This document shows, one piece after another, positions 33,324 to 43,120 of a stretch of 64,000 nucleotides of DNA. Numbering within the stretch: position 1 is the stretch's first letter; every line of letters begins with the position of its first letter. Under the pieces are notes generated by a model. It was not told the origin of the DNA and did not search any database. It worked only from the letters and a program-made list of their open reading frames with translations. A program made the translations under genes and the position numbers. The stretch is taken from the NCBI RefSeq assembly GCF_003675325.1, contig NZ_CP033073.1, positions 5,456,001 to 5,520,000 of the forward strand. Direction: 5' to 3'. This DNA comes from Streptomyces dangxiongensis. GTDB taxonomy: Bacteria > Actinomycetota > Actinomycetes > Streptomycetales > Streptomycetaceae.

Positions 33324-34172
33324 CTACAGCTCGGCGAGCAGTTCGGCCTTCTTGGCGGCGAACTCCTCGTCGGTGATCAGCCCGGCCCGGTGCAGCTCCC
33401 CGAGATGCCGGATCCGCTCGGCGACGCCGGCGGGGTCGCGGCGCGACACGGCCGGTGCCACCGGTGCCGGCCCGCGGGAGCGCACCGCAGCGAGGACCGC
33501 CGCGGCGAACGGCAGCGACTCGTGCACCGGCCCGTACCCCAGCCCGAACACCACCGACGCCGGGTCCTGGTCCGGCTGGACGGACCGGCCGGCGCCCGGG
33601 TCACGGGACAGCAGCCGCAGGTGTCCCTCGAAGAGCTCCGGCGAACGCCACTCGACCCCGCTCAGCCCGGCCACCGCGAAGCTCTGGTCGCCGGCCTTCC
33701 ACTTCGCCGAGGACGCTCCCGTCCAGGACCAGCGGAACTGCACGGACGTGCCGTCGAAGGAGGCCTTCCCGTCGTACGCCTTGAACTGGAGCGGTGCCTC
33801 GGGCGCCGCCACCAGATACCGTTCGGCGGGCCCGGAGGCGGTCAGCAGGCCCTTCAGCTCGTCGGCGTAGTACTCCGCGAGGGTCTCCCGCTCGGCCGGC
33901 AGCACCAGCCGGTAGGGGTCGGAGCCCTCCTTGAGCTGGCCGTCGGCCGCCTCCACCAGCGGATCGGCGCCGGGGCGTGGCCGCAGCCGCAGGACGACCG
34001 TGCCGCGTCTGCCCGGGGTGAGGGTCACCTCCTCGACCGCGGCCAGCGGAATCCGGCGCTCGCCGAGCGCCTGGAACAGCTTCGGTGTCCGTATCCCCCG
34101 TTCGTAACGGATGAGCACGGAGTCGGACTCGAACCCCCATACGGCATGAAAACCCGCCAGTACGTCACCCAT
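33324..34172 (-). CDS. DUF4429 + SHOCT domain protein
   Basis: About 282 aa from ATG 34172. TACGAT lies 7 nt upstream (complement of 34180-34185) and no ribosome-binding site is seen, so the message is probably leaderless; ATG 34181 is an alternative. Two tandem DUF4429-like beta domains (AGFHAVWGFESDSVLIRYERG and LQFKAYDGKASFDGTSVQFRWSW) are followed by a C-terminal SHOCT motif (IRHLGELHRAGLITDEEFAAKKAELL). SHOCT tails promote oligomerisation in many actinobacterial proteins. The function is unknown. Confidence 0.85.
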   Translation of the reverse strand: MGDVLAGFHAVWGFESDSVLIRYERGIRTPKLFQALGERRIPLAAVEEVTLTPGRRGTVVLRLRPRPGADPLVEAADGQLKEGSDPYRLVLPAERETLAEYYADELKGLLTASGPAERYLVAAPEAPLQFKAYDGKASFDGTSVQFRWSWTGASSAKWKAGDQSFAVAGLSGVEWRSPELFEGHLRLLSRDPGAGRSVQPDQDPASVVFGLGYGPVHESLPFAAAVLAAVRSRGPAPVAPAVSRRDPAGVAERIRHLGELHRAGLITDEEFAAKKAELLAEL

Positions 34173-34238
34173 GCGGCTCATCGTATGCGGCACGTGCTCC
34201 TCCGTCGCCACCCGCGCAGACCGCACTTCCTGCTGTCT

Positions 34239-35456
34239 CTACGCGCGTCCGGCCGTCATCGTGCCGGACAGACCGGACCGGCACGCGTCGTTCTCCTGTG
34301 CGCACGTCACCACGTCGTACGCGCCCACACCGATCCCGGCGAGATTGCGCAGGCTGTCCGTGCCCGGCTGGAAGTAACCGCTGTGGCCCTGCGCGTCCCG
34401 TGCCGACAGCACCCGCGCCCCGAACCCCGCGGACACCGGGTCGGCGCCGTGACCGAGGCCGCCCAGCTCCAGGTACGGCACGTCCTGCACCCAGTCGGTG
34501 GCGTCCCGCATGGCCCACACCCGGGCCGCCGTGCCCAGGTGACCGGCCTTGGTGACCCGCATGCCCGGGCTCGCGGCCACGGCTATGTCGGCCACCCTGC
34601 CGGGCATGCCGTGCGCGGCGACGCCGCAGACGACCGAGCCGTAGCTGTGGCAGAACATCGACACCGGGGCCCGGCCGGGCAGCCCGCGCAGCAGCGCGTT
34701 CAGCCGTACGGCGCCCTCCTCGGCGCGCAGGCCGGTGGCCGCGTCCACGCCGAGCCCGTCGGGGGCGGTGTAGTCGGCCCAGGCGATCACCGCCGTACCG
34801 GTCCCGGGGCTGGCCGTGCGCTCGGCCGCGTACAGGGCCTCGGCCATGCCGACCGGGGCGCTGTACCTGCGGTACGTCCGCTGGAAGGTGAGCAGGTCGG
34901 TGTCGACGCCGGGGACGACGACCGAGATCCGCTGCGCCCGGTCGAGGTCGCCGAACACCTCGGCGACCCGGCCCGAACCCTCGGGGTCGAAGGCCAGGAT
35001 GTGCCGGCCGGGGTCCAGCAGGGACGTGTAGCGCTGCATCCGCTGGCCCGCGTCCTGCTGGCCGGCCACGCTGAGCCGGCTGTCGTGCATCCGCTTCCGG
35101 TCCACCTCGCGGGCCTGCTTCAGCGCGACGCGGTTGGCGCGGTAGCGCAGCGGGACGGGGGCGCCGTTCATGTTGCCGACCGCCAACGGGTAGCGGTGGG
35201 CGAGACGGTCGCGCTCGTGCGGGGTGAGGGAGGCGAAGAAGCGGCCGAGGCGCGCCGGGCCGGACCCGGGGTCCGGCAGGTGGCGGCCGTGGATGCTGCC
35301 GTGCTCCCACTGGGAGAGCGAGGCCTGGAGTGCCGTCGACACCCGGTGGGTGCGCATGGCGGTCCAGCCGGTGGTCGCGAGCATCACGAACACCACGGCC
35401 AGCGCCGGCAGGGCGCGCCAGACGTTGAATTTCGGGGAGGTGTCGAAGGAAGTCAC
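34239..35456 (-). CDS. DUF1023-type alpha/beta hydrolase, membrane-anchored
   Basis: 405 aa. One N-terminal hydrophobic segment (WRALPALAVVFVMLATTGWTA) should anchor it outside the membrane. The DUF1023 domain follows, with ISVVVPGVDTDL, the nucleophile elbow MFCHSYGSVVCG and late DATDWVQDVPYLELGGLGHGADP. Such proteins are exported esterase/lipase-like hydrolases; the substrate is unknown. The gap 35457-35652 downstream of the next gene carries repeated GATCCGTGC-like words but no gene. Confidence 0.82.
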   Translation of the reverse strand: MTSFDTSPKFNVWRALPALAVVFVMLATTGWTAMRTHRVSTALQASLSQWEHGSIHGRHLPDPGSGPARLGRFFASLTPHERDRLAHRYPLAVGNMNGAPVPLRYRANRVALKQAREVDRKRMHDSRLSVAGQQDAGQRMQRYTSLLDPGRHILAFDPEGSGRVAEVFGDLDRAQRISVVVPGVDTDLLTFQRTYRRYSAPVGMAEALYAAERTASPGTGTAVIAWADYTAPDGLGVDAATGLRAEEGAVRLNALLRGLPGRAPVSMFCHSYGSVVCGVAAHGMPGRVADIAVAASPGMRVTKAGHLGTAARVWAMRDATDWVQDVPYLELGGLGHGADPVSAGFGARVLSARDAQGHSGYFQPGTDSLRNLAGIGVGAYDVVTCAQENDACRSGLSGTMTAGRA

Positions 35457-35652
35457 TGGGAGGACACACTAAGAGAACGGGAGGGTCTCGCGGTAACGGA
35501 GTGACACGGATCACGTGCCGGAGGACGTTTCAGCAGGCGACGGACACCACGCCGTCGATCCGCCGGTCATCCGCGCTGATCCGTGCCGATCCTCCGGTCG
35601 TCCGTGCCGATCCGTGCTGATCCGCCGTGGTCCGCCTGGTCCGCCGGCGTTC

Positions 35653-36279
35653 TCAGCCGGCGCGCCAGCTCCCCGTGAGCGCCGAACCCAGTTGGTCGAG
35701 GTACGACGCGGTGAGCGTGCGGATCGACTCCAGGCCGAGGTCCTCGCTGGTGGACCACTGCCGTTCGGAGACCCGGATCACCCCGCCGAACACGGCCACC
35801 GCCAGCCGTGGCCGCGGGTCGGCGTCCACGTCGACGCCCTCGCGCTCGGCCAGCGCCCGCGCGATGGTCTCCTCCGCCGCCGCCGACCGGCGCAGATGGG
35901 CGGCGAGCAACGCGGGCGTGGAGTCGATCGTGCGGTACATGCGCAGGTACAGCTCGACCGGGACGGCCGACTCGACGGTCTCACGGATCGCGTCCCAGCC
36001 CTCCAGGAACGCCTGCCGCAGCGCCTGCATCGGCGCCTCCTGCGGCGGCCGGGCCCGGACGGCCGCCACGAAGGCCGCCTCCGTCGTCTGCTGGACCGCG
36101 AACGCCACGTCCTCCTTGCCCGCGAAATAGCGGAAGAAGGTGCGCTGCGAGACGTCGACGGCCTCGGCGATCTCGTCGACGGTGGTCTGTTCGTACCCCT
36201 GTGTGGTGAACAGTTCGAGAGCGGCCCGCAGCAGTGCCTCCCGGGTACGCCGCTTCTTCAGCTCGCGCAGCGTCTCCAT
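35653..36279 (-). CDS. TetR-family repressor
   Basis: 208 aa. The DNA-binding domain is typical: RRTREALLRAALELFTTQGYEQTTVDEIAEAVDVSQRTFFRYFAGKEDV; the rest is an all-helical ligand domain. It is divergent from an EmrB/QacA-type pump over a 113-bp spacer containing four TGTCA words, so it almost certainly represses that pump and is released by its substrates. Confidence 0.94.
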   Translation of the reverse strand: METLRELKKRRTREALLRAALELFTTQGYEQTTVDEIAEAVDVSQRTFFRYFAGKEDVAFAVQQTTEAAFVAAVRARPPQEAPMQALRQAFLEGWDAIRETVESAVPVELYLRMYRTIDSTPALLAAHLRRSAAAEETIARALAEREGVDVDADPRPRLAVAVFGGVIRVSERQWSTSEDLGLESIRTLTASYLDQLGSALTGSWRAG

Positions 36280-36330
36280 GGCCCTCTCTTCCGTGAACGT
36301 CCGGCCTGCTCAGCCTATCCGGCGGCGACA

Positions 36331-36386
36331 TGTCAGTAACCGTCGTGTGAATACGTTTGTCAACTGTCAGTCGCTGTCACTAATCT
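36331..36386 (+). promoter_or_regulatory. Promoter and repeated TGTCA words between tetR and the MFS gene
   Basis: TGTCA occurs at 36331, 36358, 36365 and 36375. The second is part of TTGTCA (36357-36362), which with TAATCT (36381-36386) at 18-bp spacing makes a good promoter ending 6 nt before the pump's ATG (leaderless). The repeats overlap the promoter and are the likely TetR contacts. Confidence 0.6.
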
Positions 36387-36392
36387 CAGGGT

Positions 36393-38009
36393 ATGACTAG
36401 TCAGACCGCCATCGACTCGACGGGGCCGGGGGACAAGGCGCCCGCTCCGTCGGGGCCGCCCCCGGCCCCGGGCCTGCGTGGCCACCCGTGGCTCACCCTC
36501 ATCACCGTCGCCGTAGGGGTCATGATGGTGGCCCTGGACGGCACCATCGTGGCCATCGCCAACCCGGCCATCCGCGACGATCTGCACGCGTCCTTCGCCG
36601 ACGTGCAGTGGATCACCAACTCCTACTTCCTCGCCCTCGCGGTCACACTGATCACCGCGGGCAAGCTCGGTGACCGCTTCGGCCACCGGCAGACCTTCCT
36701 CATCGGGGTCACCGGCTTCGCCGCCGCCTCCGGTGTCATCGGACTCTCCGGCAGCATCGCCGCGGTCGTCACCTTCCGGGTCTTCCAGGGCCTGTTCGGC
36801 GCGCTGCTGATGCCGGCCGCGCTCGGCGTGCTGCGGGCCACCTTCCCGGCCGAGAAGCTCAACATGGCCATCGGCGTGTGGGGCATGGTGATCGGCGCCT
36901 CCACGGCGGCCGGCCCCATCCTCGGCGGCATCCTCGTCGAGCACGTCAACTGGCAGTCGGTGTTCTTCATCAACGTGCCGGTCGGCGCCCTGGCCCTGCT
37001 CCTCGGCACCCTGATCCTGCTCGACCACCGGGCCGAGAACGCCCCGCGCTCCTTCGACGTCCTCGGCATCGCCCTGCTGTCCGGCGCGATGTTCTGCCTG
37101 GTCTGGGCGCTCATCAAGGCCCCGGCGTGGGGCTGGGGCGCGGGCCGCACCTGGATGTTCCTCGCCGTCTCCGTGCTGCTGTTCGTGCTCTTCGCCCTCT
37201 GGGAGACGCGGGTGGCGGAGCCGCTGATCCCGCTGCGCCTGTTCCGTTCCGTGCCGTTCTCGGCGGGCGCGGTGCTGATGGTGCTGATGTCCATCGCGTT
37301 CATGGGCGGCCTGTTCTTCGTGACGTTCTACCTCCAGAACGTGCACGGGATGAGTCCGGTCGACGCCGGTCTGCACCTGCTGCCGCTCACCGGCATGATG
37401 ATCGTAGGCTCCCCGCTCGCCGGCGCCGCGATCACCCGGCTCGGCCCGCGCATCCCGCTGGCCGGCGGCATGGCCGTCACCGCGGTCGCCCTGTACGGCA
37501 TGTCCGCGCTCGAGGTCGACACCGGCAGCGCGCTGCTGTCCCTCTGGTTCGCCCTGCTCGGCCTCGGTCTCGCGCCGGTCATGGTCGGTGCCACGGAGGT
37601 CATCGTCGGCAACGCCCCCATGGAGCTGTCCGGCGTGGCCGGCGGTCTCCAGCAGGCGGCCATGCAGATCGGCAGCAGCCTCGGTACGGCGGTGCTCGGT
37701 GCCGTGATGGCCTCCAGGGTCGACAGCGACCTGCCGGGCAACTGGGCCGACGCCGGCCTGCCGAAGCTGACGCCAGGTCAGCTCGCCCAGGCCTCCGAGG
37801 CGGTGCAGGTCGGCGTGGCCCCGGTGACGAAGGGCATCCCGGAGCCGGTCGCTGCGAAGATCACCGCCGTTGCCCACGACACGTTCATCTCCGGCATGAG
37901 CCTGGCCTCCCTGGTCGCGGCCGGCGTGGCGGCGGCGGCCGTCCTGGTCGCCCTGCTCACCAAGCGGGGCGAGAACGCGGAGGCGGGCGCGGGCGTGGGC
38001 CACATCTGA
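36393..38009 (+). CDS. MFS drug-efflux transporter, DHA2 (EmrB/QacA) family
   Basis: 538 aa with about 14 membrane segments. Diagnostic motifs: MMVALDGTIVAIANPAIRDDL in TM1, WITNSYFLALAVTLITAGKLGDRFGHR (motif A), RVFQGLFGALLMPAALGV (motif B) and GASTAAGPILGGILV (motif C of antiporters). It should export hydrophobic drugs in exchange for protons. Divergent TetR control is indicated. Two long hydrophobic stretches at the C-terminus complete the fold. Confidence 0.93.
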   Translation: MTSQTAIDSTGPGDKAPAPSGPPPAPGLRGHPWLTLITVAVGVMMVALDGTIVAIANPAIRDDLHASFADVQWITNSYFLALAVTLITAGKLGDRFGHRQTFLIGVTGFAAASGVIGLSGSIAAVVTFRVFQGLFGALLMPAALGVLRATFPAEKLNMAIGVWGMVIGASTAAGPILGGILVEHVNWQSVFFINVPVGALALLLGTLILLDHRAENAPRSFDVLGIALLSGAMFCLVWALIKAPAWGWGAGRTWMFLAVSVLLFVLFALWETRVAEPLIPLRLFRSVPFSAGAVLMVLMSIAFMGGLFFVTFYLQNVHGMSPVDAGLHLLPLTGMMIVGSPLAGAAITRLGPRIPLAGGMAVTAVALYGMSALEVDTGSALLSLWFALLGLGLAPVMVGATEVIVGNAPMELSGVAGGLQQAAMQIGSSLGTAVLGAVMASRVDSDLPGNWADAGLPKLTPGQLAQASEAVQVGVAPVTKGIPEPVAAKITAVAHDTFISGMSLASLVAAGVAAAAVLVALLTKRGENAEAGAGVGHI

Positions 38010-38162
38010 GGCCCGGTCACGTGCCTCTCCCCGGCGGAGTTCCCCTATCGGGGTGACACCGCCGAAGACCACTCGCTCCCGGCGCGCGCAGGTCTGCCGG
38101 GACGGAACCGGGGTACCCGCACACCGAAGCCGAACTGTCCCATAGACCCCAGGGAGTTGATG

Positions 38163-38469
38163 ATGGCGGGCTTCGGGCAAGGAACGCGCGGGTACCCCCG
38201 GTCCCGCGGCCGGACGTGGCAGCGGACCGGGCCGGACCGTGCGACGCTCGGGATCATCGGAACCATCTGCGCGGTGGCCGGCTTCTTCGCGCTGGGCATC
38301 GTCCTCGGCCCCGTCGCGATGTTCTGCGGCTGGCAGTCGATGGGCCGCACCTGGTCCAACGACCGCAACGTACCCGGCTCTGGTGGCCCTGATCCTGGGC
38401 GCGATCGACACCCTGCTCGCCCTCATCGCCCTGGCGGGCGCGGCGACCTGGGGCCACGGCCTGTTGTGA
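38163..38469 (+). CDS. Small DUF4190-like membrane protein with one frameshift
   Basis: Starts at ATG 38163 with AGGGAG 6 nt upstream. The first part (DRATLGIIGTICAVAGFFALGIVLGPVAMFCGWQSMGR) contains one hydrophobic hairpin; the second (PALVALILGAIDTLLALIALAGAATWGHGLL) lies in the next frame, with one extra base near 38369-38376. The joined protein, about 101 aa, is the typical two-helix DUF4190 organisation. Function is unknown. Confidence 0.7.
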
Positions 38470-38519
38470 CCGGCGGCGCCGCGCCGTGAGGGTGCGGACG
38501 GGTGGCCGGCCGCGGGCTC

Positions 38520-38550
38520 GTCGTGGCCGGTCGCGCAGTTCCCCGCGCCC
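38520..38550. repeat. Second copy of the dispersed intergenic repeat (reverse orientation)
   Basis: GTCGTGGCCGGTCGCGCAGT TCCCCGCGCCC matches the 5261-5290 copy in reverse complement. It sits between the DUF4190-like gene and the K+ channel gene, again at convergent ends. Confidence 0.6.
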
Positions 38551-38600
38551 CCGGCGGTACTACGCGGTCGCGGTCCGGTGGAGCGGAGCCCGGCGTCGCG

Positions 38601-39342
38601 TCAGCGGTGTTCCCGTTGCTCCGCGACCAGCCGGGCCACCTCCGCGCGCAGCAGCCGCACCTCCTCGGTCAGGGAGGCGATCGCCTCCGTCTGCCGCCGC
38701 TCCTCCACGTCGTCCTTCTCGAACCGCGAGATGAACCACGCGGCGATGTTCGCCGTGACGACACCGAGCAGCGCGATGCCGGACAGCATCAGCCCGACCG
38801 CGATCATCCGTCCGAGCCCGGTGGTCGGTGCGTGGTCCCCCGTACCCCACGGTCGTCATCGTCGTGAAAGACCACCACACGGCGTCGCCCAGTGTCCGGA
38901 TGTTCCCGTGCGGCGACTCCCGTTCCACGGACAGCACCGCCAGCGAGCCGAACATCAGCAGCCCGATCACGGCCCCCACGACGTACGTGGTCAGCCGGAT
39001 CTGCGGGGCCATCCGCGCCCGCCGTCCCACCAGCAGCAGCGTGGACACCAGGCGCAGCAGCCGCAGCGGCTGGAGCATCGGCAGGACCACCGCGCACAGG
39101 TCGGGCCAGTGGCGCCGTACGAACTCCCCGCGGCGCGGGGTGAGAGCCAGCCGCATCAGGTAGTCGACGGCGAACGCGCCCCACACCACCCACTCCACCA
39201 TCGTGCACGCGGCGGTCAGCGACCGTCCGGCGGACGCGTCCACGATCGGCACCGCGTAGGCGACGGCGAACGCGAGCGCGAACGCCAGCAGCGGCCGTTG
39301 GGTGTGCCGCTCCCACCGCGCCTGCGCCGACAGTTGTTCCAT
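38601..39342 (-). CDS. Two-pore-segment K+ channel-like protein with a frameshift in the selectivity filter
   Basis: About 246 aa once repaired. Start ATG 39342 has TACGAT 7 nt upstream and no ribosome-binding site (leaderless). Membrane helices: PLLAFALAFAVAYAVPIV, AACTMVEWVVWGAFAVDYLM, a voltage-sensor-like RRGEFVRRHWPDLCAVVLPMLQPLRLLRLVSTLLLVGRRAR, then TYVVGAVIGLLMFGSLAVL and the pore MTTVGYG. The expected GYGD is reached only by dropping one base from the CCCCC run 38837-38841 (plus strand); then DHAPTTGLGRMIAVGLMLSGIALLG and a coiled-coil tail follow to the stop. The arrangement resembles Kv-type bacterial channels. Confidence 0.75.
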
Positions 39343-39366
39343 GAAACGTATCGTAAAGAAAACGTA

Positions 39367-39397
39367 AGGGCGGTGGAGCGTCCGGCTCCACCGCCCT
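39367..39397 (-). terminator. Rho-independent terminator of aceE
   Basis: AGGGCGGTGGAGC and GCTCCACCGCCCT are perfect 13-bp arms around a GTCCG loop. Reading in the aceE direction the hairpin is followed by TTACGTTTTCTTT, a T-rich tail. It is one of the few classical intrinsic terminators in this GC-rich window. Confidence 0.85.
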
Positions 39398-39421
39398 CGG
39401 GTCGTTCCCGGGCCGCTCAGG

Positions 39422-42170
39422 TCACGCGTCGCCGCCCGCCGTGCCCGGGTCCGCCGCCGAGACGTCCAGCAGCCGGTACCGGTCGATGGCCTGCCTTCAG
39501 CACGGAGCGGTCCACCTTCCCCTCGCGCGCCAGCTCGGTCAGCACCGCCACCACGATCGACTGCGCGTCGATGTGGAAGAAGCGGCGCGCGGCCCCCCGG
39601 GTGTCGGCGAAGCCGAAGCCGTCCGCACCGAGGGACTGGTAGGTGCCCGGCACCCACCGGGCGATCTGGTCCGGGACCGACCGCATCCAGTCGGACACGG
39701 CCACGAACGGGCCCTCCGCGGCGCCGAGCTTGCGTGTCACGTACGGCACCCGCTGCTCCTCCTCGGGGTGCAGCAGGTTGTGCCGCTCGCACTCCACGGC
39801 CTCGCGGCGCAGCTCGTTCCAGGAGGTCGCGGACCACACGTCCGCCTTGACGTCCCACTCCTCGGCGAGGATCCGCTGCGCCTGGAGCGCCCACGGCACC
39901 GCGACACCGGAGGCCATGATCTGCGCCGGGATCGAGCCGCCGGTGCCCTCGCCGATCCGGTGGACACCCTTGACGATGCCCTCGACGTCCACGTCCGCGG
40001 GCTCGGCCGGGTGCTGGATGGGCTCGTTGTAGACGGTCAGGTAGTAGAAGACGTCCTCGCCGTGCGGGTGCTCGGGCGAGCTGCCGTACATCCGGCGCAG
40101 GCCGTCCTGCACGATGTGCGCGATCTCGTAGGCGTACGCCGGGTCGTAGGCCACGCACGCCGGGTTGGTCGAGGCGAGGAGCTGCGAGTGGCCGTCCGCG
40201 TGCTGGAGCCCCTCACCCGTCAGGGTCGTACGGCCGGCGGTCGCACCCAGGACGAAACCGCGCGCAAGCTGGTCGGCCATCTGCCAGAACTGGTCGCCGG
40301 TGCGCTGGAAACCGAACATCGAGTAGAAGACGTAGACCGGGATCAGCGGCTCGCCGTGCGTGGCGTACGCCGAGCCGGCCGCGATCAGGGAGGCCGTACA
40401 GCCGGCCTCGGAGATGCCGTCGTGCAGCATCTGGCCGGTCGGCGACTCCTTGTAGGCCAGGAGCAGCTCCCGGTCCACCGCCTCGTACTGCTGGCCGAGC
40501 GGGTTGTAGATCTTCGCACTCGGGAAGAAGGAGTCCATGCCGAACGTGCGGTACTCGTCCGGCGCGATCAGCACGAACCGCCTGCCGATCTCCTTGTCGC
40601 GCATCAGGTCCTTGAGGAGGCGCACGAAGGCCATCGTCGTCGCGATGGACTGCTGGCCCGTGCCCTTCTTCACCGTCGCGTACGTCTTGTCGTCCGGCAG
40701 CGGCAGCGGCTGGGAGCGGACGACGCGGGTGGGCACGTAACCGCCGAGCGACCGGCGGCGGTCGTGCATGTACTGGATCTCCTCCGTGTCCCGGCCCGGG
40801 TGGTAGTACGGCGGCAGGCCGGAGTCCAGCTCCTTGTCCGAGATCGGCAGGTGCAGACGGTCCCGGAAGCGCTTGAGGTCGTCGACCGTCAGCTTCTTCA
40901 TCTGATGGGTGGCGTTGCGGCCCTCGAAGTTCGGGCCCAGCGTCCAGCCCTTGACCGTCTTGGCGAGGATGACCGTCGGCTGGCCCCGGTGCTCCTTGGC
41001 CGCCTTGAACGCCGCGTAGATCTTGCGGTGGTCGTGACCGCCGCGGCCCAGGTGCAGGATCTGGTCGTCGGTCATGTTCTCGACCATCGCGCGCAACCGG
41101 TGGTCGTCGCCGAAGAAGTGGTCGCGGATGTAGGCGCCGGACTCGGTGGCGTACGTCTGGAACTGCCCGTCCGGGGTGCGGTTCATCTTGTTGACGAGGA
41201 TGCCGTCCCGGTCCTGCGCGAGCAGCGGGTCCCAGGTGCGGTCCCAGATCAGCTTGATCACGTTCCAGCCGGCGCCCCGGAACACGGACTCCAGCTCCTG
41301 GATGATCTTGCCGTTGCCGCGCACCGGGCCGTCGAGGCGCTGGAGGTTGCAGTTCACGACGAAGGTCAGGTTGTCCAGACCCTCGCGCGCGGCGATGGTC
41401 AGCTGGCCGAGGGACTCCGGCTCGTCCATCTCGCCGTCGCCGAGGAACGCCCACACGTGCGAACGGGAGGTGTCCGCGATACCGCGCGCCTCCATGTAGC
41501 GGTTCATCCGCGCCTGGTAGATCGCGCCGAGCGGGCCGAGGCCCATGGAGACCGTCGGGAACTCCCAGAAGTCCGGCATGGAGCGCGGGTGGGGATAGCT
41601 GGACAGGCCGACCGGGTGCTTCGACTTCTCCTGGCGGAAGCCGTCGAGCTGGTCCTCGGTGAGCCGGTCGAGCAGGTACGCGCGGGCGTAGATGCCGGGG
41701 GAGGCGTGGCCCTGGAAGAAGACCTGGTCGCCGCCGTCGCCCTCGTCCTTGCCGCGGAAGAAGTGGTTGAAGCCGACGTCGTACAGGGAGGCGGAGGAGG
41801 CGAACGTGGCGATGTGGCCGCCGACGCCGATACCCGGACGCTGGGCGCGGGACACCATCACGGCCGCGTTCCAGCGCGTCGCGTTCAGGATCCGGCGCTC
41901 GATCTCCTCGTTGCCCGGGAAGAACGGCTCGCTCTTGGTGGGGATGGTGTTGACGTAGTCCGTGCTGCGCATCTCGGGCACGGCCACGCGCTTCTCGCGC
42001 GCCCGCTCGATCAGACGGAGCATGAGGTAGCGCGCCCGCTCCCGGCCGCGCTCGTCGACGGCGGCGTCCAGGGAGTCGAGCCACTCCTGGGTCTCTTCGG
42101 GATCGAAGTCAGGAACCTGACTCGGAAGGCCGCCAATGATGATCGGATTACGATCGGATCCGGAAGCCAC
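39422..42170 (-). CDS. aceE: Pyruvate dehydrogenase E1 component, homodimeric (single-base frameshift at the C-terminus)
   Basis: About 915 aa if repaired, from GTG 42170 (AAGGA 5 nt upstream). It has the AceE architecture: ThDP motif [37 protein letters not shown], then the pyrimidine and transketolase C-terminal domains ([39 protein letters not shown]). It decarboxylates pyruvate and passes the acetyl group to the E2 lipoyl domain. After DRSVLK the last 25 residues are out of frame; skipping one base at about 39491-39495 gives [15 protein letters not shown] and a stop at 39422. The change is small and likely a sequence error because the gene is essential for aerobic growth in related bacteria. 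Confidence 0.93.
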
Positions 42171-42550
42171 GCTGTTCCTTACCTGTGAGAGGGCCAGTTT
42201 CTGCGCCTGCCTACGCCGTCCCCATCGTGTACCTGGGGAGGGCGTACGTCATCCGCACCGGTCAAAACGCAACGATACGCCCGGGGTGTGACGCGCTTGG
42301 CAAAGTCGTTCGAGTGACGTGTCTGCGGATGATTCCGAACGGTACAAACGGGGCACATCGGTGTGAGGTGGGTTACGTAGAATCGGGATACGGTGCCAGA
42401 AGTTGCGGCGACCCGGCCGGGATCGTCACCGTTTCGGCGGTCCCGAGGGCCGGGTACTTGCGCGATCCGCCCCGCCCGTGTGGACTACGGCCAATGCTTC
42501 GCGCACGCGCGTGGCTGAGATATTCCCAAGACAAGATCAGGAGGCACCCC
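42171..42550. promoter_or_regulatory. Divergent intergenic region between aceE and DUF3052
   Basis: 380 bp without a gene. TAGAAT at 42378-42383 is a good -10 for the rightward gene, though no clear -35 is seen. TTGACC and TTGCCA are visible on the minus strand for aceE. AT content is higher at 42240-42400 than around it. No palindrome longer than 6 bp stood out. Confidence 0.35.
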
Positions 42551-42988
42551 GTGAGCGCGACCGCGGACCACGCGGAGGAGCGGACGAACCCTGCCGGCAG
42601 GCTGGGGTTCCAGCCCGGGCAGGTGGTCCAGGAGATCGGCTACGACGACGACGTCGATCAGGAGCTCCGCGAGGCCATCGAGGAAGCCATCGAGGGCGAC
42701 CTCATGGACGAGGACTACGACGACGTGGCCGACGCCGTTGTGCTGTGGTTCCGTGATGACGACGGCGACCTGACGGATGCGCTGGTGGATGCCACCACGT
42801 ACATCGAAGAGGGCGGCATCATCCTGCTCCTCACGCCGAAGACCGGCCGTTCGGGGTACGTGGAGCCGAGCGACATCCAGGACGCCGCCACGACGGCAGG
42901 CCTGACCGCGGCCAAGAGCGTCAGTGTCGGCAAGGACTGGAGCGGCAGCCGTCTGGCGACGCCGAAGGCGGCCAAGTCCAAGAAGTGA
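42551..42988 (+). CDS. DUF3052 family protein
   Basis: 145 aa from GTG 42551 with AGGAGG 7 nt upstream. The family block is VVQEIGYDDDVDQELREAIEEAIEGDLMDEDYDDVADAVVLWFRDDDGDLTDALVDATTYIEEGGIILLLTPKTGR, very acidic, ending in a Lys-rich tail. The same order aceE-DUF3052-AhpE-type peroxiredoxin is conserved in mycobacteria, hinting at a link between pyruvate oxidation and peroxide stress. The molecular role is not known. Confidence 0.88.
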   Translation: MSATADHAEERTNPAGRLGFQPGQVVQEIGYDDDVDQELREAIEEAIEGDLMDEDYDDVADAVVLWFRDDDGDLTDALVDATTYIEEGGIILLLTPKTGRSGYVEPSDIQDAATTAGLTAAKSVSVGKDWSGSRLATPKAAKSKK

Positions 42989-43120
42989 CCGCGTCGTCAC
43001 CCACGGACGGGCCGGGAACGCCCGGCCCGTCCGTAACCTCCGGGGGATCGCTGCGTAGGGTGGACCACGGCGTTTGCTGTGCCCTCCTCCCCCGACAGCC
43101 CACCGAAGGGATGCACGACG

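Noticed and set aside
33180..35504. A 774-aa plus-strand frame over the DUF4429 and DUF1023 genes
   Set aside because: It overlaps two well supported genes and shows only biased composition.
36360..38426. A 688-aa minus-strand frame over the MFS transporter
   Set aside because: Shadow of the transporter; rich in Asp/Arg/His/Gly with no domain.
39441..42188. A 915-aa plus-strand open frame over aceE
   Set aside because: Antisense to a clear pyruvate dehydrogenase; composition biased to Val/Arg/Gly/Leu typical of third-position GC shadows.
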